A DNA stretch of 64,000 nucleotides from Chondrosia reniformis. Lineage: Eukaryota > Porifera > Demospongiae > Chondrillida > Chondrillidae. Below are positions 1 through 11,839 of the stretch, piece after piece. Where the stretch lies: contig OX359192.1 in NCBI GenBank assembly GCA_947172415.1, forward strand, positions 2,544,501 through 2,608,500, written 5' to 3'. The stretch's first letter is position 1. Every line of letters starts with the position of its first letter. Below the pieces are notes generated by a model. It saw only the letters and a program-made list of their open reading frames with translations, was not told the DNA's origin and ran no database searches. Both the position numbers and the translations under genes were made by a program.

Positions 1-301
1 TAAAGCGTTTAAACATAAGAAGCAGGATGCTTGTACAGTAGATGATAAAGATCATAATGGTTAGTCTAACTCCACAAGCTCACATAAACCTACAGAATGA
101 TTGATCCTTTGTATCCTATATAAGCTCATTTCTAAGTGCCCCTGCTATGCATCCTTATAATTAGTATGGTTAGTATACATACTACCTTTATGAATAACAT
201 AAGCAATGATCTGTGTCTTTTATATGCAGTTATAGGTCTTGCTTTCCAAACAAACAAAGCAGAATATTAGATAGATTTGGAAAATGTATTCAGAATCCAC
301 A

Positions 302-401
302 TAGCAGTGTTTACTGCTTTTTTGTTCTTTGACCTCTTCTTTAAGTCTTCTTACTTCATTGAGGAGTATGATAAATTTTACTATTAAAGTTGGTCCACTG
401 T
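302..401 (-). pseudogene. Orphan coiled-coil exon of a fibrinogen-like gene (copy 1)
   Basis: On the minus strand this stretch encodes the same charged helix as the exon at 25700-25807, with the shared motif NEVRRLKEEV followed by QKSSKHCY, behind a TATAG acceptor. The exons that precede it in the other copy (signal peptide 26167-26221 and Cys-rich exon 25922-26098) are absent: homology jumps directly from the intron beside the exon to sequence upstream of the signal exon. It is a duplicated, 5'-deleted remnant lying downstream of receptor A, just as the fuller copy lies downstream of receptor C. Confidence 0.6.
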
Positions 402-534
402 CTATACGTATGTATAAGCATCAGTATTTTAGCTATATACTAAATTATACAACCTTAGAAATATATATATGCCTACCTCTGTTTTGGTGTGACTGACAAT
501 GTATATACAAGTAAATAAAAAAGATTTACAAAAA

Positions 535-872
535 TGATGTTAGAAGTAGGAATGGCAGTGTTCACTAAGACATCTCCAAAAAGTATCGAAAGAAGACAGT
601 GATTATATGATAAGGCTAATCATATAGAAGTTGCATGTATACTGAAATTTAAGTAACTTAACCATACACTTCTGTGTTTGGGCACACCAAGCTGAAGTAG
701 GAATGGTGCGCCCAAACAAAGAAGTGTATGGTTAAGTTACTTAAATTTCAGTATATATACAACTTCTATATATATGATTAGCCTTATCATATAATCACTG
801 TCTTGTTTCGATACTTTTTGCAGATGTCTTAGTGAACACTGCCATTCCAACTTCTAACATCATTTTTTTTAT
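535..872. mobile_element. Foldback (hairpin) element
   Basis: Left and right halves are reverse complements around about 690, including the segments reading ACTTAACCATACACTTC and its complement. Arms are about 150 bp. A related single-arm copy is at 59360-59475. No coding capacity is seen; non-autonomous DNA element. Confidence 0.75.
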
Positions 873-879
873 TTACTTG

Positions 880-1421
880 TATTCCCCCTTTTTTCTTCTT
901 AATATTACTTGCTTTAAATTGATTTGAAATTTTTCTTGGCGAAAATCTCGAAATAACGTCTTAGACAAGAGAAATATACCGAAAACCATGATCTCTTATA
1001 TAAAAATGGCGGCCGAGAAGACCACAATTTTCGCTTTTCATAAATAACCTGTTTCCTGTAGAGCGCATTCAGATTTAGGGCTGTCTGTTCCCTAGTTCGG
1101 AAACATTTATAACGATTTATAACTTGTACCTGCCCGCATAAGTTCGCATATTAGCGCTAGTCCATTTGACAAAAGAAGAAGAAAAAATGAATTTCGGGAA
1201 TGGGTCTCTTCCTGGTTAACCGCTTTTTGAACACTGTAGAGCGTCGAAAGACGTTTTGGCATTTAGAAAAGAGTGCATGAATGGCTGCAAATAACCGAAT
1301 ATAACCAAAAATCGCTTGGTTGACGATTTATGAGGTGTTAATTGGTAATACATTAGATAGGGCGGCCATCTTTTTTTCGGCCAATCCTACTTAGAGAGTA
1401 CTACCGTACTCTCTGATATGT
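880..1421 (-). mobile_element. MITE-like element ending in the GTACGGTAGTAC terminal palindrome
   Basis: It ends at 1390-1421 with a palindromic terminus (core AGAGAGTACTACCGTACTCTCT) adjoining a GGCCGCCAT box. The same terminus recurs near 19040, 26280, 30940, 39115, 41345, 54480 and 59210. The interior is comparatively GC-rich with no convincing ORF. The far boundary near 880 is approximate. Confidence 0.55.
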
Positions 1422-2265
1422 ACGTATGTGTAAATTGAGTTAATCATTTTGAGATAGCAGTATTATTAAGGCATTGCTTAAGAATCTAAATACAAAGATA
1501 TATACGGTCTAACCTACGTAATTACGTATATAATGAAAAATCTAAGATACCATTTTCCTACATGCTATAGGCCTATTCTGTAAAAGAGCCTATAAGGGAA
1601 CTAAACCTGAAGAGAGCTTTTGGATGAGGATACAGGAGTCTTTTCTTTCTTCTTTAATCTTCTTCTCCACTGGGTCAGACAGCTGTTTCTGGGAATTACA
1701 CCCTTCATCAGTGATCAGGGGAGTCTTTGTCTTTTCTTTATCTTGATCTTCTGTAAATTCTGCAAATAATGTACATTTTGTATTCCATTAAATATTTAAC
1801 ACATATATATACGTACATGCTAGGAGCTTCGTTATTGTGTAGTATCTTCTAGTAGTTGTTAATTCCATAAACTATTTTCCCCATCTGCATACTGGTGATA
1901 GTGTTTGCTAATGTTGTGAAGGAAACACTGCAAGTTCGCAGTGTTGCTTAGAGTAATACAGAAAAACAAAGCTCCTAATATAACTGACTATAAGAGCTGA
2001 AAATACGTATTATGGAATACAAAATGTCCATTATAATTAGGTTAGACTGTATATCTTTGTATTTAGATAATTCTTAAACAATGCCTTGATTATATATCAA
2101 TGTCATGCTAACATTCAAAGAATACAAATCTACATAATAAAGAATAATATATAATTAATAATACAAATAAAGAAACAGAGAAAAACTATTTTTGGTTAAC
2201 TTAATATATCAGTGTGAATTTGCTATACTTCATTAGCTTTTAAGATGACAATATTATTGTTAGTT
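1422..2265. other. Gene-free 3' flank of receptor A
   Basis: AT-rich sequence without a supportable exon. It is directly homologous to 26400-26975 downstream of receptor C, so it belongs to the same segmental duplication. Copy 1 carries extra sequence (about 1600-1750) missing from copy 2. Confidence 0.5.
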
Positions 2266-5200
2266 TTACAAGTTCATGTAAGTTGGTTTGTCTTCAGTCT
2301 GATTCATCTCAATAGATACATAAGCAGGGTTCCTCTCCATGTCAACAGATAACGTATCATATTCATTCACTGTTTTATCTTGAAAGGAATAAATTAAATA
2401 TATAAGCCATGTAATGCTATTTCACTGATAGATATGCATTCTACGTATAACAGTTCAATACCATACCTTGCTGTTGGCTCCTCTTACATCTGATCCAGCA
2501 ACATCGACAAGTAACGACAATCACCACAATGATTATCACCGTGAAGACTATACATCCAATACATAGACCTACTATTGGACCAAATACAATCCAACCACTT
2601 GCTACGAGTAAAGATTCTAAACAGATGTACAGTGTATATAGAAGAAGAAAGTGTTTATAAAATAAACATAAAATTTCATTCTAATTATAAATCAACTAAA
2701 ATTTCACTCTTCCTAAGTGTACATGATGTTTAGTAGGTAATAGAAGATGTATGGAAATATTTGGATCCTCTTACATACATACTTACTTAGTTTATTGGAG
2801 CTATCGGCAACAAAATTGAGCTATAGATTGAACATTTCGACCCGTAGGTCTTCATCAGCCAGTAATGAGGAATTGGATTACAGAGTTGATTAAAATAGAG
2901 GAAAGATGACAGGAGTTGAAAAATTGAATAAGATAAAAAAATTTCAACTCCTGTCACCTTTCCTCTATTTAAACCAACTCTGTAATCCTATTCTTCATTA
3001 CTGCTGATGAAGACCTACGGGTCAAAACGTTCAATCTAGCTCAATTTTGTTGCTGATAGCTCCAATAAACTTATTTTTAGGGGCTGCCTATGGCAGCCCC
3101 TTATATTGTTTTCATTTGCCGATTACATTGTACGGCTTCATGTTACGGAAAGATATATATATATATATACAGTGCAAGTTACAATATACTAAGGTAATCT
3201 AATATAATATAATATAATATAAATAATATAATTAATTAATTCATATGGCTCCAAGAAAGAATCTAAAAACAAAATGGGCATATCATCATAAAGTGTAGGG
3301 TATAAAACTCATTTTAAATTAAGGGATTTTTTATTTAGGTCTCCGTTTGTTAGAAAAAGGAGGACAAAGTTTGCATATAAAAAGCCATAGGACTATAGAA
3401 AACCTATGGGAAATTTATATGCAAACCATGTGTTATATTGATAAAAATTTTCAGTTTGTCAGATAACTGTGAAATCAACATATATCATGGTACATGTGTA
3501 TAAGAAATGTCTGGCGAAGTTTTGCTTAATTAAATGAGCAAAATAATCAAGATATAATGAAGAATTCAAAGTTACGATTGCGCAAGCTGGTGATGTATTG
3601 TGATGTTCTTCTATTGCGTCACCAATACCTTCGTATGTCGCTCGGTACACACATTTCGTTGCTAAAGAAGATCATCCTTTCGAGAATGGCTATGACAAGT
3701 CGACGCTCTCCTACGAGAAGGAGCTACCGAATAAGCGAGTTATAGCAAAGGTTAGATAAAGCGTATTTGTATACGTTCATGCTAAGTTTAAGCCAAAAGT
3801 GTTGCTATATATATTGATGTAAAGAAATAAAAGAAATTCGTTTAGACGACAATAGTAAAACTGTGGTACTTTAAGCTCCGTCATCTCTTCTTATGTTTTC
3901 TATTACATATCCATGTGTGTACGTGTGCAGGAGTGTAATTGGATACGATATATATATATATATATAATTGTCCATGTGTAGGAATAAGGAGTGTTATATA
4001 TTATGCATGTTTAAATACAATCAAGTACTACACAGTGCAAGTTACACATTTATACACGGATGCAAGTGACTCCCAAGATAATCACACTGAGGTATATAAT
4101 ATAATACGGATGCAAATGACTCCCAAAATAATCACAATCAGGTATAGTAAACGCTACAAGACTTTAGCCACACTGAAATTCTCAACTTCTGCATACAGAG
4201 TAGTAGTCTCTACATATCATATAAGGTTAAATACATGGCCTTCCAATTACCTTTTCACACCTAAGTATAGACTGAAGATGATGCATCTGCATGCCATTAT
4301 CAGCAAAAATTCCAGTCTCATGCAGGGGGTCTCAGCCAATAATCACCGCAGATTTGACTTGCCTTGAGTGTGAGCTAGGAGTACATTTGGTTGCTTGCAT
4401 GCATTCACATAAACAACAGGGTTAGAGACGATTTGGTAACTTGCACACAAGGGACATTGTTCATGAAATAAATTAAAGGCCCCAGCCTTTATGTCCCTGT
4501 GTGCAAGTTACCAAATCGTCTCTAACCCTGTTGTTTATGTGAATGCATGCAAGCAACCAACGGTACTCCTAGCTCACACTGAAGGCAAGTCAAATCCGGG
4601 GTGATTATTGGCTGAGACCCCCTACATGAGACTGGAATTTTTGCTGATAATGGCATGCAGTTGCATCATCTTCAGTCTATACTAAGGTGTGAAAAGGTAA
4701 TTGGAAGGCCATGTGTTTAACATTATATGATCTGTAGAGACTACTACTCTGTATGCAGAAGTTGAGAATTTCAGTGTGGCTAAAGTCTTGTAGCGTTTAA
4801 TTATATACCTGATTGTGATTATTTTGGGAGTCATTTCCATCTATATTATATTATCTACCTCAGTGTGATTATCTTGGGAGTCACTTGCATCCGTGTATAA
4901 ATTTGTAACTTGCACTGTGTAGTACTTGATTGTATTTAAACATGCATAACATATATATATATATACGTATCCAATTACACTCCTGCATAAGTACGTACAC
5001 ACATCGATAGGTAAAAATATTAACAGAAAACAAGAGAAGAGATAACGGAGCTTACAGTACCAAAGTTTTACTACGGTCGTCTAAATGAATTTATTTTATC
5101 TATTTTACATTTACATCAATATATATAGCAACAATTCTGGCTTAAACTTAACATGAACGTATACAAATACGCTTTATCTAACCTTCGCTACAACTCGCTT

Positions 5201-8200
5201 ATTCCGTAGCTCCTTCTCGTAGGAGAGCGTCGCCTTGTCATAGCCGTTCACGAAAGGGATGATCTTCTTTAGCAACGAGGCGGTGACGTTTACGCAACGT
5301 CACAAGATTCACTAAATGTTTACGGAGCGACATACAAGAGGTGTTGGTGACGCACTAGAGAAACATCATAATACATCATCAGATTGTGCAATCGTAACCT
5401 TGAATTCTTCATTATTATCTTGATTATTTTGCTCATTTAATTAAGCAAAACTTCGCCAGACGTTTCCTATGCACATGTACCATAACATATGTTGGTTTGA
5501 CAGTTATCTGACAAATTGAAAATTTTTATTAATATAACACGTGGTTTGAATATAAATTTTCCATAGGTTTTCTATAGTCCTAAGTCCTTTTATATGCAGA
5601 TTTTGTCCTCCGTTTTCTAACAAACGGAGGCCTAAATAAGAAATCCCTTAATTTAAAACGAGTTTTATACCCTATACTTTATGATGATATGCCCATTTAG
5701 TTTCTGAATCCTTTCTTGGAGCCATATGAATTATTACATTATATTATTTAGATTACCTTAGTGTATTGTAACTTGCACTGTATATAATACGGGTTCATAC
5801 GCAACTATTATAACACTTATTTTATACGTTGATATATGTATAATACGAGTTCATACGCAACTATTGTAACACTTAATTTATACGTCAATACATCGTTTTT
5901 GCAAATGGCGGCGTTCAGGAAACTTCAGGAAACTTCAGGAAACTCACGAAGCTTTTCCATCGTTATTTATAAAGTTCAGGACACTTAAGCGTCCTCAATC
6001 GTTAGTATTACGAATATATATATTAAATCCCAACGATGCGGCCAAGTAGTTCGAGTTAATTCGGGGCGGCAGCCCCACGAGTTTTTAAACTCGAACTACT
6101 TGTTTTCCTAATGAACGCAACTAAAATTACCCCCTATCACTTCATACTTACTCAGGAATGCTCTATAATAACTTGAAGTTGCATTAATTTACCTATATAT
6201 GGTTATAAAAGTGAATACACTATTGAAGGTTTGATACACTTACGTGCTTCAGTTGTGGTACTTCTATTTGTTATTTCACTTCTAATATTTGAGTCTTCTT
6301 CACAATAAGCCACAACTCCAATCTCATAAGATGTACCAGGAGTAAGACCTTCAATAGTATAGGATGTTTCAGTAGTGGTTGTATTCCTCAAACTAGATTC
6401 ATCTCCACTCTGTTGCCATGTTACCTCATACTTGGAGGTACAGTTCTCAAAACACTCATCACTGTGGGACCACATCAGGGAGATACTTATATCAGAAGGG
6501 GTGGATGTGAGTGAGGTTGGAGGAAGGAGAGACTCTGAAGGAATGCCAACTATTGTTACGTATATTAACACTAACTATATAACAGAAATATCCAATGTCT
6601 TACTCACCCCTAACTCTCACAGTCACTGGATCACTCTCCTCCATACTACCATCAGCATACACAACAGCACAAGAGTAGTTAGCCTCTCCATTGAGAAAGA
6701 CACTCTTTCTTGTTGTCACACTCACAACTATTTCTGTGTTACTCTGGGATACAACCATATGGTATGTATCAGGTAGATCAATCCTCTCTCCATTGTTCAT
6801 CCACACTACAGGACTGGTCTGACTGAAGATGGGTCCACTTGATGTAGTATCAGTTATATCATGATGGTGACAGGTGAGTTGGGCTTGTCTGTCAAAACAG
6901 ACTGGACCAGTTAAATTGAAAGTGATGGGTTTTTCTACAAACATACGTATATTAATGGTAATAATATTATTATCAACAAAACTCTTTTCATAATTGTGTA
7001 TTCACTAGGGCGAGCCTTAGCAAGCGGAAAGGAGAGGACTGCAGGAGGACTGTGAAGTAGGAGAGAGTTCACTGATCAATTGCTTTCATTATTAACTTAA
7101 TTAAAAAATTATATTAATTAAAAAATATTAATTAAAACTGGGTGTGCTATGACAGTTTAGTACGTATGCATGTGTATTGAAGTAAGGATATGTGCACAAA
7201 GGATAGATAAGGTTGGTGTAAAACTGTTGCAACTACGTATACATACAAAGACAAATGCAAAGACCTGCCCCACAATACATTGCATTTATTGGTTTATGTT
7301 GACAAAGGTATGTGTCAGGTATAAATAAACTAATGAAACATCACCTTCACCATGCAATCCTCAATTCCAATATATTATCTTTTCCAAACTAACATTTCTC
7401 ATAATAGCATACAGTACGTAAACACTTTATTACAATACACCAACCCTTACCAACAGTCATAGAATTCATTGACAATGGATCACTAACAACATCTTCATTT
7501 TCAACGCATTCAGCAGTTATGTTAACTTTATAGCTCATATCACTCATCAATCCATCTATTATTACAGTACTATTGGAGAAGGAACCATTCTGTAGTTGTG
7601 TCTCATCAGGGACTCCATTGATCACAGGATACCAGATTACATGATATTGGAAAGTGTGATGAGAATAACATTCCATATTTGGATTGTGTTCCACTTTATA
7701 TACAAGAACATTAGATTTAGGTTGTATTGCAACTACATTTGGAGATGGAACCTCTACATGGAGTAATGAAGTTTCAATTATATATATTTATAAAGTAGTA
7801 CTTATTAAAATAATTTATAAGACAAAGGAATATACATTAATCATTACTGTTTTCACTTTAACTGATTTCAATGCAATATTTTGAAATATTACACAGTTCA
7901 ATTTTAGTGATAATTTAAAAGTATGCCTTCAATACAATTGAAATTGAAACATTAACATAATAAATAATAGGATCCTCATCCTATAGCTACAGTAATACAC
8001 ATATTTCACTTACCAACTGTATTAATCATAACCTCTCTACTGTAATCTCTAACTGATGTGTCAAGATTTCGAGTGTAACATCTGTAGATCCACACTTCAT
8101 CTGCAAAGTCATCTTTAGTTAGATGAATATTTAGTGTAGTGTAGGTTGGTTCAACATCAGTTAGACTATGTATTCCAGCAAATCTAGTCAGTCTCGTTCC

Positions 8201-8682
8201 ATTTCTCTCCCAAAGTATCACAAGTGATCCATCATTAAAAGGATGAGTACATGTCAACCTTGATGTCTGACCAAGACAGTGCCGGTCATTATTGGAAGTG
8301 AGAGTTACAGCAGCATCACCTACAGAATATGCATATCAATATTGAATTGCGTGTAGTGTATAAGTGATATGTATGTATATATATGTATTACCTACATGTA
8401 TCTGTAGTATATACACGATGTTTAATTAGCAATTCATTGGAATTTTACATTATACTGAGAATGTGTCATTTATACGTACCTTTAAATAATTGTCCAAAAT
8501 GGAAATGCATAATTAAAATACAGTATATATAATTCAATATTGTAAAAAATTTTATTTGCAAATAGCATTTCCCTCATTTTGGAAACTATGTTCTTCTAGT
8601 TTGAAGCATAAAAGGTTCAATAGTAAATAAAACACTCACCTGATGTGTTAATACACATCAGAATAAACAGCACAATCCTCAT
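2266..8682 (-). CDS. Receptor A: Ig/FN3 transmembrane protein with ITAM-like tail
   Basis: Seven exons on the minus strand give an open protein of about 505 residues: signal peptide 8640-8682 (MRIVLFILMCINTS), Ig1 8014-8319, FN3-like 7451-7753, Ig2 6608-6934, FN3 6244-6534, TM 2467-2601 and tail 2266-2378. All junctions are GT-AG and phase 1, and the summed length is a multiple of three. Ig1 and Ig2 carry the LTC...C pair plus an extra N-terminal Cys; the FN3 has the YEVTW and TSYTIEGLTPGTSYEI signatures. The TM segment is followed by a CRCCW motif and basic residues. The tail contains YDTL, YVSI and YMNL, spaced 9 and 10 residues apart, which fits a relaxed ITAM. Intron 5 carries a 3.36 kb transposon-rich insertion that is absent from paralogue C. 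Probable cell-surface recognition receptor; ligand unknown. The start is the only ATG before a hydrophobic stretch. Confidence 0.85.
2788..3075. mobile_element. Foldback element with hammerhead-like cores, in receptor A intron
   Basis: Arms of about 130 bp are reverse complements around 2930. Each arm contains the block CTGATGAAGACCTACGGGTC followed by GAAA (minus strand, 2835-2858) or AAAA (plus strand, 3004-3028). It forms the left part of the insertion in receptor A intron 5. Confidence 0.7.
3165..5781. mobile_element. 2.6 kb near-perfect palindrome (foldback element)
   Basis: The sequence CAGTGCAAGTTACAATA at about 3171 recurs inverted at 5765-5781, and homology runs inward on both sides to a centre near 4480. 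Each arm is about 1.3 kb, with small indels. ORFs inside the arms (for example 3939-4367) are the same translated repeat found in other copies at 59540-62100 and at 61245, with no known domain, so they are not called as genes. Each arm holds a short frame ending in VAKVR that recurs in other copies. Confidence 0.85.
5782..6145. repeat. Short direct repeats flanking the palindrome
   Basis: A unit of about 65 bp containing GTTCATACGCAACTATT occurs twice (5784-5890). It is followed by three copies of GGAAACTTCA (5930-5955), and then a small inverted repeat at 6054-6112 whose arms read AAGTAGTTCGAGTT. The same small inverted repeat recurs at 62170-62238. This is the right part of the insertion in receptor A intron 5. 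Confidence 0.6.
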
Positions 8683-9405
8683 TTCCGTTCTACATCCAGA
8701 TCTATAAACAGAAAGAATATACATAGTACAAAGACAATAAAAATAATATAGTTTAGAAAAGAACATGTAATTCAGGTTAATGTTAATCCATAATTCTGTT
8801 GGCAAAAACATGTAACAGGTAAAGTGTGATCTTGTTTGAGTGTATATCAACATCATAGAGATAGAGAGAGAGCCAGAAGCAAGCTCCTATATATTAATGG
8901 TTCATAGGCTATGTATTTGCATTTATATGTAATAGTTAGAGCCCATCCAGATGCATGAATTCTATCTGAAAATATATACAACACTGAGGCGTAACCGAAG
9001 CTGAGCAATTATATATACTTCAACAAAAGTCCAAGGTGATGGGTTATAACTGGCTTGTACCCTATTGTTATGGCCATAAATCCTCTTTAGGACTGTAATT
9101 TGCTTGAAGTGTGTAGTCACTTCAATCAAATCTTAAATATTATATATTTGTATTGGCCACGAATTCACTGATACCTCATAATACTTTAAATGTGCATATT
9201 CATAGAAGCACAGTGGAACCTCCGAATAACAAACACGCTCGGACCCACCATCTTATCTTTTATTAAGAGGTTGTCCTCTTCTCGGAGGTCGGGCCATAAT
9301 CACCCTCTAAACAACTAATTGTGTAATAGCAGCTAACTACCAGTTATAGTGACACATGAAAATTATAGATATATGTAATATGTATCCAAGAGATGCAATA
9401 AATAC
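8683..9405 (-). promoter_or_regulatory. Upstream region of receptor A, inverted copy of the receptor B upstream region
   Basis: The 5' untranslated exon (to about 8702, behind a TATAG acceptor) and flank to about 9180 match the plus-strand sequence at 11850-13010 in reverse, so A and B are head-to-head copies sharing promoter-proximal DNA. Shared words include GAAGTATATATAATTGCTCAG. No defined core promoter could be assigned. Confidence 0.4.
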
Positions 9406-9692
9406 CAGTGGCGGATCGCACAGGTCAGGCACAGGAAGCAATTAGATTGCGCAAGACGTCAAAGAAAGATGGCGTTCAGCAAGAAGGAAGAGAGTAATAG
9501 AACGTTTTAGACGACTGCATAGTCTAAGTACTCATACGATGTACTTAGACTATGCAGTCGTCTAAAACTGGTTAGTTACCGTTTCTAATGTTTGATTAGT
9601 TAAAATCGTTTTTGTGCTAGTAATTCTTAAGAAAAAAAATAGAAGCTTGTCTGGGCTATGGGTGGTGCCTGGGCACCCCAGATCCGCCACTG
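9406..9692. mobile_element. 287-bp MITE with CAGTGGCGGATC termini
   Basis: Perfect 12-bp terminal inverted repeats CAGTGGCGGATC and GATCCGCCACTG are bounded by the 5-bp direct repeat AATAC on both sides (9401-9405 and 9693-9697). The interior holds a perfect hairpin (9504-9568). No transposase ORF, so it is non-autonomous. The superfamily is uncertain. Confidence 0.85.
9504..9568. repeat. Perfect 28-bp hairpin inside the MITE
   Basis: The arm GTTTTAGACGACTGCATAGT continues to 9531 and is exactly repeated in reverse at 9541-9568, with a 9-nt loop. The shape is precursor-microRNA-like, but nothing shows expression. Confidence 0.8.
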
Positions 9693-10803
9693 AATACACC
9701 AAAAAGTTATAGGAAGCTACAAACACTAACATTTGATTAACTTAATTAATTCATGCAAGTCTTGTTTTTCGTTATTCAGTGAATAATATCTGCCGCTGAA
9801 CCAGTTAGCTATAAACCGAATGAATTACTAATTCGTTCGGTTTATCGAGTGCTGTTAATACCTTCGTTTTTGAAATTCAGAGGTTACGGTGTACTAACTT
9901 AAAGGTACATAATATGTAGTCTATACGTACGTTTAAAAATACGAAATCGATCCTCAGAAGCAAGACTTCCTATTAGATGGTTAGGTTGGGTTTAGGACAC
10001 CACATGGATTAATCATTCGCTTAGACCAATCAGGTTCAAGGCCGAATGTTACATTTTTCATCGACCTTTTAATAGATGGAAAAACAGGGGATCTTCAAGA
10101 TCTAAAGTTAATCTTAAAACATCGATATCATCGTCAATGAACTATATCCCCCACTCATGTCCCCTGAGGAGCGCAATGAGCTAATGGGCGAACCGCAATT
10201 CACTTGTCACAACTTTGAATAAGGCTTATTACTATAGCTACTCGTAGAACACAATTACGAAACATCTTGGAAAATAACTCACTTTGCGTCCTCTTTACCC
10301 CTCTTTCAGGAAGCCGCGTATATAAGGCACTTGTACTTTTTGCAGTAACAGCTTGGTGACGTTACGTGTGGGAAAAACAGAAATATAGCGGTCTTACTAC
10401 GCTAGTCTTAATCCTTTCAATCAATTTATCTAACCTTTGGGTTTCAATGAGCTATGACTATTCTGCTATTCCAATGCTGCATTTACAGCATCTTAGAACC
10501 TTAATAAGCTTAATTTTCAGGTTAGAATTTTACACTTCCTCACATGACTTTGTGAAAGTGAATCCCCTGTGATATTCCAATCAAGATGTGTGTTCATCAG
10601 AATTTCCCTTATATAATGCTGACAGAACCCCACTGGCAGTCAATGTACAGCCATGCATATTCAGCCAACTTGGTGGATCTGTCTGCAGTTCCATGCTGTT
10701 GAATCATTTGTGCTTCCAGCACTAAGTCATAAAGCTATAATGTAACAAAACCTCAAATTAAGGGTGACACTCATTATATAAGCACTCTACCTCTTTTGCA
10801 TTT
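9693..10803. other. Gene-free spacer between receptors A and B
   Basis: No supportable exon or repeat family was recognised apart from short palindromes near 9790-9850 (ATTCGTTCGGTTTAT type). An open frame at 10366-10572 on the plus strand has no recognisable features and was not called. Confidence 0.4.
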
Positions 10804-11220
10804 TCAGGTGAAAGACTGACAGTGCCAGCGATATTGATCTGCCTTCCAGTCACCTACATTTATTGTATATACAAATATAATATGTAGTGAAGTTAATATT
10901 ATTTTCTACAGATGCAGTATACTCAGCAGTAGATGTATGTAAAGCAAGAAACTTTTTGTATGACCTTAATTATTTATCAATTTAATTTCAATTGTTACTA
11001 ATTAAGAGTTTTAGAAAATCATTGTTACTTTTTTTATAGTAAATGAAGTTACCTAACCTGCTTTAATGCAATCTTCATTAGAGCAGAAAAAATACACTTC
11101 TCCTCCTTTGGGCTTTGTTGGTGGTGATAGAGTGGCCTTAGTACTAGTGTTAGGAGATTTGAGAAGACTTTCCACTTCTTCTATATTCAACTTTTTCTTG
11201 CCATTGTGAAGGAGAGACAT
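10804..11220 (-). CDS. Candidate two-exon small protein, unknown family
   Basis: Exon 1 (11058-11220) starts at ATG and encodes 54 residues beginning MSLLHNGKKKLNIEEVESLL, with a lysine-rich start, a Thr/Ser/Pro-rich middle and FFCSNEDC near its end. Exon 2 (10804-10853), joined in phase 1 by GT-AG sites, continues GDWKADQYRWHCQSFT and stops, giving about 70 residues. Two Cys pairs could form a small metal-binding fold, but I do not recognise the family. An alternative phase-0 reading of the second exon into sequence at 10605-10735 is also open but breaks the phase at the first junction. It may be a fragment of a larger host gene. Confidence 0.35.
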
Positions 11221-11460
11221 GTCCAAGCTACTACTTCGTGCTAAATACGCGCGCTTTTCTTCTGCTAAATAGTAATCGTGGAAATTATTAATTATTTATT
11301 TTACTAAATTAATAATAGACGCTTTCCGTAGCCATTCCAGGAAACGTTCGTTACGAACACGTGACTCCACGTGAAAATCGTTCCAGAACACGTGACTTCC
11401 GTTCCAGCGCGTCCCATTCCATTTTTAGTAACACCCTAGCTCCGTACACATTTAGTTAAT

Positions 11461-11665
11461 CATGTGACGTTGCGCAAACGTCACGCCTCGTTGCTAAAGA
11501 AGATCATCCTTTCGAGAACGGCTATGACAAGTCGACGCTCTCCTACGAGAAGAAGCTACCGAATAAGCGAGTTACAGCGAAGGTTAAATAAAGTGTATTT
11601 GGGTACGTTTCCGTTAAATTTGAGGCAGAATTGTCCCTATATTGATGCAAAAGAAATTCGTTTAG
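11461..11665 (+). repeat. Single copy of the foldback-arm fragment
   Basis: Matches part of the arms of the 3165-5781 palindrome, including the CRE-like imperfect palindrome TGACGTTGCGCAAACGTCA and the frame ending in AKVK. It lies in the spacer upstream of receptor B. Confidence 0.65.
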
Positions 11666-11839
11666 TCGACCGTATTAAAACAAATACTTTTATAGGCTAC
11701 TTCTTTTGTAGTAGACTACTATACATTCTGCTGGTTTATAGAAATGTAATTATAGTACTTTTACTTTTACTAAACTTTAAGCTTCAAGGACAGTTGAAAC
11801 TGTGTCTTTATATTACTCACAATTATAATTACTGTTTCA

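Noticed and set aside
3939-4367. 142-codon frame recurring at 60597, 61245 and 61626
   Set aside because: It lies in the arms of foldback elements, appears on both strands, and contains internal direct repeats of about 41 bp; no domain or splice context.
6375-6776. Plus-strand frames opposite receptor exons (also 27706-28101, 15167-15364 reverse, 7684-7884)
   Set aside because: Antisense shadows of the Ig and FN3 exons; the sense strand has splice sites and domain motifs.
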